Shown: piece after piece, positions 1-8,778 of the stretch
How positions within the stretch are numbered: the first letter of the stretch is position 1
Layout: each line of letters begins with the position of its first letter
Source: an uncultured Christensenellaceae bacterium
GTDB taxonomy: Bacteria > Bacillota > Clostridia > Christensenellales > Pumilibacteraceae
Assembly (NCBI GenBank): GCA_910588155.1
Contig: CAJUPB010000001.1
Location: 186,001-250,000 of the forward strand
Direction of reading: 5' to 3'
Length of the DNA stretch: 64,000 nucleotides
Made by a program: the position numbers and the translations under genes
The notes under the pieces: model-generated
What the model saw: the letters and a program-made list of their open reading frames with translations, nothing else
Databases searched by the model: none
What the model was told of the DNA's origin: nothing

Positions 1-723
1 GCGCCCTTTCATATCTTCGTTCGGTAAGTTGACTACGGACACGGTGATTTCCGCACTATGGTCCACCGCACAACGCTGAACCGCCTGCGAAACAATGTCT
101 CTCGCCTTTTTATCCGCCTCTTCTTTCGCAGACGCCTCTATCTCGCGAACATATTTTGCCGCATCGCGTTTTGCGTCTTCTTCGATTGCCTCCATCAATT
201 TGGCTTTGGCTTCCTCTCTTGTCATAGAAGCCGCTTTTTCCACCTCTGCAATCATTTGCTGATGAGCGGACTCTATTTCCGCTTTCATCTTTTTGATATC
301 TTCGTCTTTCTGCGCAAGATATTGTTTTGTCTGTTCTATACTTTCGAGTTTTTTGTCCAAAGTCTCTTCTTTCTTATTCAGAAGGTCCTCTTTGGAATAA
401 ATTCTTTGCTCGGAACGCTGTAATTCCGTTCTTTTTTCCCGCATCTCTCTGTCAAAATCCGAACGCTGTCTTTCCATATCGGACTTTATTTTATCGATTT
501 CGGCATTGGTTTCCTTTAAAACTTCCTTTCTTTTGAGCTTTGCATCAGCAACAGCGTCTTCAACCAATTTATTTGCCGACTTTTTGACGCTGCCAATCTT
601 ATTCTTCGTTATTGCCATATATATTACTATTGCCGCAACTGCGCCTATCACGAGACCGATTGCAGACCACATTATATAAAAGCCTATGTTGGAAAATAAA
701 ATCGGGACAATATTGTTAAACAT
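1..723 (-). CDS. rny: Ribonuclease Y, N-terminal part (3' end outside window)
   Basis: RNase Y is the membrane-anchored endoribonuclease that starts mRNA decay in Firmicutes. The visible 241 codons hold an N-terminal membrane segment (about residues 8-36), then a long Lys/Glu-rich coiled coil (about 45-215), then LPNEDMKG, which leads into the KH domain. The KH and HD domains lie beyond base 1. The ATG at 723 follows a full AAGGAGG site at 735-741. The position directly after recA, with pgsA and cinA before it, matches the Bacillus order. A promoter and a hairpin lie between recA and this gene. Confidence 0.95.
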   Translation of the reverse strand, partial: MFNNIVPILFSNIGFYIMWSAIGLVIGAVAAIVIYMAITKNKIGSVKKSANKLVEDAVADAKLKRKEVLKETNAEIDKIKSDMERQRSDFDREMREKRTELQRSEQRIYSKEDLLNKKEETLDKKLESIEQTKQYLAQKDEDIKKMKAEIESAHQQMIAEVEKAASMTREEAKAKLMEAIEEDAKRDAAKYVREIEASAKEEADKKARDIVSQAVQRCAVDHSAEITVSVVNLPNEDMKGR

Positions 724-782
724 AGTCTAAAAAACCTCCTTATAATTTTTAGTTTTCATATAATTTAAACTTCGTTAAACAA

Positions 783-810
783 ATAGGCAGAGCTTTAACG
801 CTCTGCCTAT
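783..810 (-). terminator. Perfect 11-bp hairpin between recA and rny
   Basis: The arms at 783-793 and 800-810 are perfectly complementary around a 6-base loop. On the minus strand the hairpin is followed by TTTGTTT. It can act as the recA terminator. Because a promoter at 812-840 would start transcription at about 805, it would also sit at the very 5' end of the rny message. Confidence 0.65.
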
Positions 811-811
811 T

Positions 812-840
812 ATAATACAATATCGTGCCGAAATTGTCAA
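812..840 (-). promoter_or_regulatory. Sigma-A-like promoter for rny
   Basis: On the minus strand TTGACA (835-840) and TATTAT (812-817) are separated by 17 bases. The site lies in the gap between recA and rny, and the expected start is near 805, inside the adjacent hairpin. Confidence 0.7.
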
Positions 841-881
841 GTAAACCGCCGTTTAACGTTTAATTCTTTTTGACAAAATAC

Positions 882-1970
882 TTACTCTTCCGTCGAATCG
901 CCTTCGCCGTCGTCGCCCGTCATAAGTAAATCGGCCTTTTCGTTTGCCGCCTTTCTTATTTCCGTCTCCACTTCTTCGGCAAGATTGATATTCTCTTCCA
1001 ATGCCTTTTTTGCGCCCTCGCGTCCTTGCGCCAAGCGTTCGCCCTTATAGTTGAACCAAGAGCCGCTTTTGGTCATCAAGCCGAATTTCAAAGCCAAATC
1101 GACGAGACAGCTCGACCTGCTTATGCCTTTGCCGAAAACTATATCAAACTCCGCAACTTTAAACGGAGGAGCCAATTTGTTTTTGACAACTTTAACGGTT
1201 GTTTTATTTCCCGCAATTTCGGTTCCTGCCTTAAACGCTTCTTTTTTGCGGACATCCAAACGGACGCTGGCATAAAATTTCAATGCTTTGCCTCCGGGGG
1301 TAACTTCCGGATTTCCGAACATAATGCCGACTTTCTCACGCAACTGATTTATGAATATTATGCAAGTTTTGGTACGGTTACATATAGCCGTCAGTTTACG
1401 CAAAGCCTGCGACATAAGCCGAGCCTGCAAGCCGACGTGGCTTGCGCCCATTTCGCCTTCTATTTCGGCTTTGGGAGTCAATGCGGCAACGGAATCTATT
1501 ACTATCACGTCGAACGCACAGCTGCTGACCAATTTTTCCGATATGTCAAGCGCCTGCTCGCCGTTATCGGGCTGTGAAATGTACAGCTTGTCCAAATCTA
1601 TGCCGAGAGCGCTGGCATACACAGGGTCGAGAGCGTGTTCCGCGTCTATGAAAGCGACATTGCCGTTGAGTTTCTGCGCTTCCGCTATAACGTGAAGAGA
1701 GAGCGTGGTTTTACCGCTGGATTCGGGACCGTATATCTCCACTATTCTGCCGCGAGGAAGTCCGCCGACGCCGAGCGCCAAATCCAAAGAAAGGCAACCC
1801 GTCGGTATAACCTCGACGTTCTCCGCCTTCGACTCGGTCAATTTCATTATCGAACCTTTACCGAAAGTCTTTTCTATTTCGTGAATTGCATCTTCCAAAG
1901 CTTTCGCCTTTTCTTCCTGCGTCATATTGGTATTGTATACCTTAAACTGTTTATCCTTTGACGTTGCCAT
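882..1970 (-). CDS. recA: Recombinase RecA
   Basis: RecA is the ATP-dependent strand-exchange protein of homologous recombination, and it triggers LexA self-cleavage in the SOS response. The 362-residue product has Walker A GPESSGKT at 81-88, the Walker B region VIVIDSVAAL, the loop region GEMGASHVGLQARLMSQALR, and an acidic C-terminal tail. The ATG at 1970 has AAGGAG a few bases upstream, which favours it over the second Met at residue 16. It is the last gene of the ftsK-rimO-pgsA-cinA-recA run, and cinA ends 12 bases upstream. No LexA-type operator was recognised in front of it. Confidence 0.98.
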   Translation of the reverse strand: MATSKDKQFKVYNTNMTQEEKAKALEDAIHEIEKTFGKGSIMKLTESKAENVEVIPTGCLSLDLALGVGGLPRGRIVEIYGPESSGKTTLSLHVIAEAQKLNGNVAFIDAEHALDPVYASALGIDLDKLYISQPDNGEQALDISEKLVSSCAFDVIVIDSVAALTPKAEIEGEMGASHVGLQARLMSQALRKLTAICNRTKTCIIFINQLREKVGIMFGNPEVTPGGKALKFYASVRLDVRKKEAFKAGTEIAGNKTTVKVVKNKLAPPFKVAEFDIVFGKGISRSSCLVDLALKFGLMTKSGSWFNYKGERLAQGREGAKKALEENINLAEEVETEIRKAANEKADLLMTGDDGEGDSTEE

Positions 1971-1982
1971 TTTTTTGTCTCC

Positions 1983-3056
1983 TTATTCCTTATTTTCTTC
2001 TTCGTTTACAAAAGATTCTTTGAATTTCAATTGTTTGAACAAATAATAAAGTGCATATTTTACGCCGCACTCCGTAACATACTTTCGGTCTCCCAAAAAG
2101 TTATGTTCGAATATATGTATACCGTCCGAATCTCCGACGGCTATATAACACTTACCGACCTCGCCGTCTTTTTCCGCCGTCGGACCTGCGTTGCCGCTGG
2201 TTGCCAAACATATGTCGCAACCGCTTTGAACCAACATATTCGCCGCCATTTCGTATACGGTGTCCGCGCTGACGGCACCGAAAGTTTCGACGGTTGCTCT
2301 CTCCACACCAACGCGGCGTATTTTCGATTCGTTTGCATAGCACACGACGCACTCTTCGAAAACTTCGCTTGCACCTGCACACAGAGTCAAAGACGATGCC
2401 ACCGCGCCGCCCGTAAAAGACTCCGCCACGCAGACTTTCTTCTTTTCGGCTTTCAACAGTTTCACGACACACTCGGCAAGCGTCGTATCGCTTTCGGAGT
2501 ATGTAAAACTTTTCAAAGCAGCGCGCGCGCCGCCCACGACGGCATTGACCGTATCTCTGGGCATTTTGCTCGAATATCTGACGGCAACCTCGCACTCGCA
2601 CACCGAGGGATAAAACGAAAAAACTATTCTGTTTCTGTTTTTGATATGATTTTTCAAGAGGTCTTTCAGCTCGTTTTCCTCTCTCCCGAACGTTTTGAAA
2701 ATCTCCGTAGTATACAGAGTTTTGCAACGTCCGTTGAGCATAGGAATTATGCTTTCCCTCACAAAAGACTCGTTATATTCGTCCATAACGGCATAAAACG
2801 TGTCGTTAAGCTCGAAAACAGACTGCTTCGGGTCGACATTATAGTCATTTTTAAGCGTGTCGAAAAGCCTGTTCCTGTCGCCGTAATAGATTATTGCCTG
2901 ACTCTGCATAGCAACGTAATTCAGAGTTTCGGCAAAATCGACCTCGCCGCTTACACATACGGAACAAGCAATCTCGTGCCCCTTTCTGGCAAGCAGTTTT
3001 TCCATATGAGGCAAGAACTCGCAAGCTTGTTTAGTCGAAAGAAAACCTATATGCAT
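1983..3056 (-). CDS. cinA: CinA-like protein with intact amidase domain and degenerate N-terminus
   Basis: CinA family proteins carry an N-terminal molybdopterin-binding-like domain and a C-terminal nicotinamide-nucleotide amidase domain. The C-terminal domain (about residues 195-345) is clear: VCVAESFTGG, ATSGNAGP and the region around GEVGKCYIAVG. The first ~100 residues lack the family's GGLGPT-D core and read as a degraded version of that fold. Residues ~110-190 still resemble the second half of the standard N-terminal region. Length is 357 against about 410 for full CinA. The start codon overlaps the pgsA stop by one base, and recA follows, as is usual. Confidence 0.85.
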   Translation of the reverse strand: MHIGFLSTKQACEFLPHMEKLLARKGHEIACSVCVSGEVDFAETLNYVAMQSQAIIYYGDRNRLFDTLKNDYNVDPKQSVFELNDTFYAVMDEYNESFVRESIIPMLNGRCKTLYTTEIFKTFGREENELKDLLKNHIKNRNRIVFSFYPSVCECEVAVRYSSKMPRDTVNAVVGGARAALKSFTYSESDTTLAECVVKLLKAEKKKVCVAESFTGGAVASSLTLCAGASEVFEECVVCYANESKIRRVGVERATVETFGAVSADTVYEMAANMLVQSGCDICLATSGNAGPTAEKDGEVGKCYIAVGDSDGIHIFEHNFLGDRKYVTECGVKYALYYLFKQLKFKESFVNEEENKE

Positions 3057-3625
3057 TATTTAAGCACTTCCCTGTTTTTCACGACGTAATTTATTCCGGA
3101 CACCACCGTCATCAAGCCTGCCGCACACAAAAAGCCGAAACCTACGTAAAAGACTATATTGCCCGCCGTTACATTCAAAGATGCGATATCCGCATACGGC
3201 AACAGAAAGATTATTGACAACATTTGCAAAACTGTCTTTATTTTACCGAGACCGTCGGCAGCCAATATAACACTTTTGGAACTTGCTATTATTCTGAAAC
3301 CGCTGACCATAAGCTCTCTCGAAATAATAACTATCGCCAAAACCGCAAGTGCAACGGCAAACCCTTCTTTCGTTTGCAAAATAACGAGTATCAGCGCGGA
3401 AGTGACAAGCAACTTGTCGGCAATGGGGTCCAAAAACTTGCCGAGGTCGGTCACAAGGTCGTTCTTTCTCGCAAGATAGCCGTCCAACCAATCGGTAACC
3501 GCTGCTATCATAAATACGCCCAACGCTATAAATTTTCCGTAAGGAATCGCATCTATCAAGAACACAGACACAAAAACCGGTATTAGGCATATTCTGAAAA
3601 TCGTGATTTTGGTAGGCGTATTCAC
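3056..3625 (-). CDS. pgsA: CDP-diacylglycerol--glycerol-3-phosphate 3-phosphatidyltransferase
   Basis: PgsA makes phosphatidylglycerophosphate, the committed step of phosphatidylglycerol synthesis, in the membrane. The 189-residue protein has several membrane helices and the full CDP-alcohol phosphotransferase signature D-G-x2-A-R-x8-G-x3-D-x3-D at residues 48-70 (D48, G49, A52, R53, G62, D66, D70). It directly abuts rimO upstream, and its stop overlaps the cinA start, so translation is probably coupled. Confidence 0.97.
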   Translation of the reverse strand: MNTPTKITIFRICLIPVFVSVFLIDAIPYGKFIALGVFMIAAVTDWLDGYLARKNDLVTDLGKFLDPIADKLLVTSALILVILQTKEGFAVALAVLAIVIISRELMVSGFRIIASSKSVILAADGLGKIKTVLQMLSIIFLLPYADIASLNVTAGNIVFYVGFGFLCAAGLMTVVSGINYVVKNREVLK

Positions 3626-4927
3626 TTATACTTTCTCTCCTATGAGGTCGTAATCTTCGAAATCGGTTATTCTGACTTTATACAATTCTCCGACATCAAC
3701 GAAATCGGCTTTGAAATATACTACGGAATCTATATCGGGAGCATTGCTTTGCGTGCGTCCGACAAACATACCGCGCTCGTAATCGATATCCTCGTATAAA
3801 ACTTCGAATACCTTGCCGACGGCTTTTTCTCCGCGGCGGCGGGCATTTTTAAGATGTATTTCGCCGAGCGCACGCACACGCTGTTCTTTGGTCCTGCGGT
3901 TCACTCTCGGCCTCAACCTCGCCGAAGGGGTATCCTCTTCGGTACTGTATGCGAAAATACCGACGTTATCTATATCGGAGCGTTCGACAAACTCACAAAG
4001 CCTTTCGAATTGCTCTTCCGTCTCCGTCGGAAAACCGACCATAAAAGTCGTGCGCAAGGCTATACCGAATTCTTTTGCCTTTTTCACTACGCGTTCCAAT
4101 TGCGACGAATCGGAGCGCCTGTTCATAAGTTTGAGTATGCCGTCGTCGTAATGCTGCATAGGCACGTCTATGTATTTGGCTATCTTGTCGTTCTTTGCAA
4201 TTTCGTTCAAAAGCTCGTCCGTCACAAGCTCCGGATAGCAATACAAAAGGCGCAACCACAGAACATCAAGTTCGGAAAGTTTTTTCAACAGTTCCGTCAA
4301 TGCGTAACAACCGTATAAATCGATTCCGTATCTGGTAACGTCCTGCGCCACCAATATTATTTCACGAACGCCGACTGCAACCAATCGCTTTGCCTCGTCT
4401 ACTATGTCTTCCATTCGGCGACTGCGATATTTGCCTCTAATCGACGGAATGGTGCAAAACGTACAGAAATTATCGCAACCGTCGGCGACGGAAAGATAGG
4501 CATAATGCCGCGGCGTGGTTACGATACGATTCTGAACCAACACCCGGTCTCTTCCGTCGATATGAACGCACTTCGAAGCGCTCTCTATCGCCGAAACGAG
4601 TTTGTCGTAATCGTTTACGCCCAAAAACGCATCGACTTCCGTAAGCTCTTCGACAAGTTCCGCGGAATACTTCTGCGGCAAACAGCCCGTAACCAAAAGT
4701 TTTTTGCACGAGCCGATTTTCTTTTTTTCCGCCATTTCGAGAATGGTTTCCACAGCCTCTTCGCGTGCCGAACCGATAAACGCGCAGGTATTGACGATTA
4801 TGATTTCCGCGCCGTCGTAATCATTCGTTATGTTATAACCGCATTCGTTTAAATACGAAAGCATATGCTCGGTATCTATTCTGTTTTTATCGCATCCCAA
4901 AGATACGACGGCTACGTTTTTCATCAT
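3626..4927 (-). CDS. rimO: Ribosomal protein uS12 methylthiotransferase RimO
   Basis: RimO is a radical SAM enzyme that methylthiolates an aspartate of ribosomal protein S12. The N-terminal MTTase domain supplies cysteines for the auxiliary cluster (VSLGCDKNR, C12; NTCAF, C48; VTGCLPQ, about C82). The radical SAM motif CDNFCTFC and a C-terminal TRAM-like region follow. SLGCDKNRID favours RimO over MiaB. The start overlaps the ftsK stop in ATGA, and a second Met follows immediately. Length (433) is typical. Confidence 0.96.
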   Translation of the reverse strand: MMKNVAVVSLGCDKNRIDTEHMLSYLNECGYNITNDYDGAEIIIVNTCAFIGSAREEAVETILEMAEKKKIGSCKKLLVTGCLPQKYSAELVEELTEVDAFLGVNDYDKLVSAIESASKCVHIDGRDRVLVQNRIVTTPRHYAYLSVADGCDNFCTFCTIPSIRGKYRSRRMEDIVDEAKRLVAVGVREIILVAQDVTRYGIDLYGCYALTELLKKLSELDVLWLRLLYCYPELVTDELLNEIAKNDKIAKYIDVPMQHYDDGILKLMNRRSDSSQLERVVKKAKEFGIALRTTFMVGFPTETEEQFERLCEFVERSDIDNVGIFAYSTEEDTPSARLRPRVNRRTKEQRVRALGEIHLKNARRRGEKAVGKVFEVLYEDIDYERGMFVGRTQSNAPDIDSVVYFKADFVDVGELYKVRITDFEDYDLIGEKV

Positions 4928-7900
4928 ATGTCTTCGCCGAAAGTCTCTCGGAACTGCTCTGCCGTTATATAAACTTCGCGAGGCTTATTGGAGCCTTCGA
5001 GCGGACCGATAAAACGGTGCATTTCCATTTGGTCTATAATTCTCGACGCACGTGCGTAACCGACCGAAAAACGACGCTGTATCATAGATGTAGACGCTTG
5101 TCCCGTCTCTATGACTCTGCGCAAGACATCTTTGATAAGAGGGTCGAATTCCTCGTCGTCATCTCCGCCGGTACTGTCCGTCGCAGGCGTTTCTTCCGTC
5201 ATAATCAAATCTTCAACCGAACTGTCATAATCGCTCTGGTTGTGTTCTTTGACGTAATTAACCACGTCTTCGACTTCCTTGCTCTTGATGAACGCGCCCT
5301 GTACGCGTTTGGGCTGCGCCATATCTGCGGGCGAATACAGCATATCGCCCTTTCCGAGCAACGACTCTGCGCCGCCCTGGTCTAGAATTGTTCTGGAATC
5401 GTTGAAGCTCGATACGGAGAACGCTATACGGCTGGGCAAATTGGCTTTGATGGTACCCGTTATGACGTCGACGGAAGGTCTTTGCGTGGCAAGGATAAGA
5501 TGAATTCCCGCCGCACGCGCTTTTTGCGCCATACTCATTATCTTGTCTTCCAAATCTTTGCGGTTCGCAGACATCATAAGTTCGCACAACTCGTCTACTA
5601 TTATGACGATACGCGGCATCTTTTCCTCTATACCGTCCTTGACGCAAGCATTGGAATTAAACTCCAAAATATTGCGGGCATAATAACGGCTCAACAGTTT
5701 ATAACGCCTGTCCATCTCGTTCTTCGCCCACTTGAACGCTCTGATAGCCTGGTCAGTTTCGCTTATTATATCTTTTATAAGCAGGTGCGGCATATCTTGA
5801 TATATTCTGAATTCGACCTCTTTCGGGTCAATCAATATCATACGCACTTCGTCGGGAGATGCCTTATATAAAATACTCGTTATGATTGAATTCAGACAGG
5901 CACTTTTACCGCTGTTTGTCGCGCCCGCAATAAGCAAGTGCGGCATTTTTTCCAGATTGCAAATTATATTGTTGCCCGCAATGTCTTTGCCTATCGCCAA
6001 AGTTACGGGAGAAGATGCAGTCTGAAACTCCTTGCTCTCCAACAAATCGCGCAATCCTACGGTGGCTATATCCGTATTGGGTACTTCTATACCGACGGCG
6101 CGTTTTCCCGGTATCGGCGTTTCTATACGAATTTTGCCGTTGCTCGCCAAATTGTACTCGATATCCGAGGAAAAACCGTCTATCTTGCGCACGGAAGTTC
6201 CCGGGGGCACTTCCAACTCGTAACGCGTAACTGCCGGTCCAATCGTTATACCCGTAACTTTTGCGGGCAATTTCAAGCTTTCCAAAGTTTCTTCGAGCGT
6301 TTTTGCCTTTTCGGAAACGTCGCCGCTGAATATTGCGGGGTCTGTCGTATCGCATTCCAAAAGCTCAAACGGAGGCGGAACATATTTTGTATGTTTCTTT
6401 TTGGGTTTGGGCTTGGGTACTTCTTCCCTCTCCATAACTATATCCGTAAAACCCATTTGGTTAAAACGCGCATTATTTCTCTCGGTAACGGGCGGTGCGG
6501 GCGGTTCGACTATCGGCAACACATCGTCTGTCGTGTAATACCCCGTATTATCTTCTCCCGTTGCACGCAAGGTCTCGGACAAATCCTCCACCTCGTCGGC
6601 ATAGTTGAATCCCGATTTTTTTGCAAAGCCGTCAGTCTTATCCGAAGTATCGGCTTCCTTGATGGTCTTTTCAAAATCGTTTTCCGTCGGTCGCAACGGC
6701 TGCCTTTCCGACTTTTCGATTTTCGGCATACCGAAACTTGAACCGTCTTCTATCGGAGCAAGCGGCTCCTTATCGTAATACGAAACATTGTCGAGCTTCG
6801 GCTCTTCAATCATTGCAAGCGTCGGAATATCGTCATAACCGCGCACGGGATTATCCGCTTCTTTTTGAGGCTCTTTATCGACAGAGCGCTCTGCCGACAC
6901 CGAATCGGCATTTTTGCCGTAATAATCGCCGTTGATTATCGGCTGCGACGTTTCCTCGTTTTTGTCCGACACGGAAACTCTTTCAATAGGTGTAAACGTG
7001 GTGGGCTTAACGCCTTTTCCCTTGTCGAAATCGAATTTCGCCTCTTCCTTTCTGTCTTCCGCCAATTTCTTGGATACGGCTTCCCCGTCCGTTATTTCAC
7101 CGTCTACATAAGAACCCGACACATCCTTTGCCTCGGGAATCACGACTTCGTAAAACGAAGTCTTTGTTTCCGTATGCATTATCTTCGGAGGACGGTTATT
7201 CTTTATTTCGGGCGGAGTCAACACCGTCGAAGGCGTAATCACTCCCGTTTTATATTCGTTGCCGCTGCTTTCGGAAGAATTGGACGGCGAAGAAAAACCG
7301 TTGTTTACAGTCGGAATTATGTCGTTAAAATAATTTCGAGACCTGGCTTCTCTGTTGCCGAAAAGTCTCTTGTGCGCTCTTTCTCTGTCGGTCAAATTAT
7401 CTTCTTCGACATTATAACCGTTAAATCCGCTTTTGGCATTTTTGTTTTCATTGTCATACGTTTTGACGCCGTATTTTTCCGAAACGGCATCATACCCGCC
7501 GAACATCGTATCACTGTTTCGAGCCGCATTGTTTTTGCTCACATCGCGCGTATACGTTTTTTCGGGTTCGGGAGAACGCATATCGGTAAAGTCTCCGCCC
7601 GTCGTACGTACGGGATGCGCATTCTGCGTACGTACTATGTTTCCGACAAACAGTCCGTTATTCTCTATCGGCTTGACCATTCGCGCCGGAGTATCGCTCT
7701 TTTCGAACGAAAGTCTTTTCGGCTCTTCCTCGACAGGCTCTTTTCTCTCTTTCTTTCCGCCCAATCTATGAAACACGTCCAGCATTATCAATACACAGAT
7801 TATTACTCCCGTACTTAACAGGATATATGCGAATACTTGCGTGACTGCGGCCTGCAATCCATATGCAAGCACGCCGAAAAATACTCCCCCTGCCGTAAGT

Positions 7901-8271
7901 TTGGTGTATACCGAGGATATATAATACGAAAAGCCTTCTCCCAAAAATCCAAAGGACGTTGCCAACTGCAATATCATCATCACACAAAAAGCTATGATTC
8001 CTATGCACACCTTATACTTCAATGAGATTTTCAGGCTCAAATCCCGCACAAGCGCTATTCCCAACAATAGCGTACTCAAAAAAAGCGGATATGCAAACAA
8101 TCCGAAAACTCCGAGCACAACGCCCCTTATGAAATAGCCGAAAGCCCCCAAAACGATGGGAATTATTATGCACAACAAAAAAAACGCAGACACGGCGATT
8201 ACCGCAATGCCTATCAAGTCGCTACTGCCGCTTCTCTTACTTCTTCTGCTATCGGTATGTCGTTTATTCAA
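4924..8271 (-). CDS. ftsK: DNA translocase FtsK/SpoIIIE
   Basis: This hexameric DNA pump clears chromosomes through the septum in division or sporulation. About four membrane helices lie within residues 20-165. A Pro/Glu/Lys-rich, probably disordered linker of about 450 residues follows, then the motor from about residue 625. The motor has Walker A GATNSGKS, the region LILATQRPSVDVITG, and a C-terminal winged-helix gamma domain (QRRFSVGYARASRIID). At 1115 residues it is longer than Bacillus SpoIIIE (about 790), mainly through the linker. The start is TTG, seven bases after AAGGA. A strong promoter lies just upstream, and rimO follows with a 4-base overlap. Confidence 0.96.
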   Translation of the reverse strand: MNKRHTDSRRSKRSGSSDLIGIAVIAVSAFFLLCIIIPIVLGAFGYFIRGVVLGVFGLFAYPLFLSTLLLGIALVRDLSLKISLKYKVCIGIIAFCVMMILQLATSFGFLGEGFSYYISSVYTKLTAGGVFFGVLAYGLQAAVTQVFAYILLSTGVIICVLIMLDVFHRLGGKKERKEPVEEEPKRLSFEKSDTPARMVKPIENNGLFVGNIVRTQNAHPVRTTGGDFTDMRSPEPEKTYTRDVSKNNAARNSDTMFGGYDAVSEKYGVKTYDNENKNAKSGFNGYNVEEDNLTDRERAHKRLFGNREARSRNYFNDIIPTVNNGFSSPSNSSESSGNEYKTGVITPSTVLTPPEIKNNRPPKIMHTETKTSFYEVVIPEAKDVSGSYVDGEITDGEAVSKKLAEDRKEEAKFDFDKGKGVKPTTFTPIERVSVSDKNEETSQPIINGDYYGKNADSVSAERSVDKEPQKEADNPVRGYDDIPTLAMIEEPKLDNVSYYDKEPLAPIEDGSSFGMPKIEKSERQPLRPTENDFEKTIKEADTSDKTDGFAKKSGFNYADEVEDLSETLRATGEDNTGYYTTDDVLPIVEPPAPPVTERNNARFNQMGFTDIVMEREEVPKPKPKKKHTKYVPPPFELLECDTTDPAIFSGDVSEKAKTLEETLESLKLPAKVTGITIGPAVTRYELEVPPGTSVRKIDGFSSDIEYNLASNGKIRIETPIPGKRAVGIEVPNTDIATVGLRDLLESKEFQTASSPVTLAIGKDIAGNNIICNLEKMPHLLIAGATNSGKSACLNSIITSILYKASPDEVRMILIDPKEVEFRIYQDMPHLLIKDIISETDQAIRAFKWAKNEMDRRYKLLSRYYARNILEFNSNACVKDGIEEKMPRIVIIVDELCELMMSANRKDLEDKIMSMAQKARAAGIHLILATQRPSVDVITGTIKANLPSRIAFSVSSFNDSRTILDQGGAESLLGKGDMLYSPADMAQPKRVQGAFIKSKEVEDVVNYVKEHNQSDYDSSVEDLIMTEETPATDSTGGDDDEEFDPLIKDVLRRVIETGQASTSMIQRRFSVGYARASRIIDQMEMHRFIGPLEGSNKPREVYITAEQFRETFGEDI

Positions 8272-8306
8272 AGCAGTATCCTTCCGTCCCGAATTTCTCT
8301 CGATAC

Positions 8307-8335
8307 ATTATACCATATAGAGCAGGCTTTTTCAA
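8307..8335 (-). promoter_or_regulatory. Sigma-A-like promoter for the ftsK-rimO-pgsA-cinA-recA operon
   Basis: On the minus strand TTGAAA (8330-8335) and a perfect TATAAT (8307-8312) are separated by 17 bases, about 35 bases before the TTG start of ftsK. The rest of the 8336-8422 gap holds an interrupted inverted repeat (CCGACA/TGTCGG arms) without a T-tract and no recognised gene. Confidence 0.8.
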
Positions 8336-8422
8336 CCATTTGACGGGTAATTTTCCTATTTTATTTTTTGCCGACAATTGAAAAAACTACTTTGATTCAA
8401 TATGTATGTCGGTGTAGTCCGG

Positions 8423-8776
8423 TCAAGACTTATAGCCCGACTTTTTGGATTCGCCCGTCTGACGCTTATGATTTTCATCGTTCTTACTCATATAAATATC
8501 GTAAATCTCGTCGGAAGAAAGCCCGACCGCATTGCATATTCCCAAAAAGAAATGCAAAATATCGATTACCTCTTCCTTGATTTCCGACTCGTTGTTTTCT
8601 TTGGAATTTTTCCACCATTTATAGCCGACCTCGTCTAGAAGCTCGCCCGTTTCCACAATCATAGCCACGCATTTTTTTCGCGCCCATTCTTTTTTGTCGA
8701 AATTCAAATTTCTTCTTTTCGCGATAAAGTCGTCCAATTCTTTTTGTCTGTCAAGCAGCTCTTGCAATCTGTCCAT
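8423..8776 (-). CDS. dUTPase-like all-alpha nucleotide pyrophosphatase (MazG superfamily)
   Basis: The 117-residue protein resembles the dimeric all-alpha dUTPase/MazG family, which hydrolyses (d)NTPs to monophosphates. It opens with a helix typical of the family (MDRLQELLDRQKELDDFI). The metal-binding helices carry the E-x2-E and E-x2-D type pattern in VETGELLDEVGYKWW and EIKEEVIDILHF. The ATG at 8776 is chosen because it begins this conserved helix, two bases after the upstream protease stop. The open frame continues upstream only through that protease gene. Substrate specificity cannot be read from the sequence. Confidence 0.75.
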   Translation of the reverse strand: MDRLQELLDRQKELDDFIAKRRNLNFDKKEWARKKCVAMIVETGELLDEVGYKWWKNSKENNESEIKEEVIDILHFFLGICNAVGLSSDEIYDIYMSKNDENHKRQTGESKKSGYKS

Positions 8777-8778
8777 AG

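Noticed and set aside
8379..8412. Interrupted inverted repeat after the dUTPase-like gene
   Set aside because: CCGACA/TGTCGG arms exist, but no T-run follows on the minus strand and the loop is long, so a terminator call is not supported.
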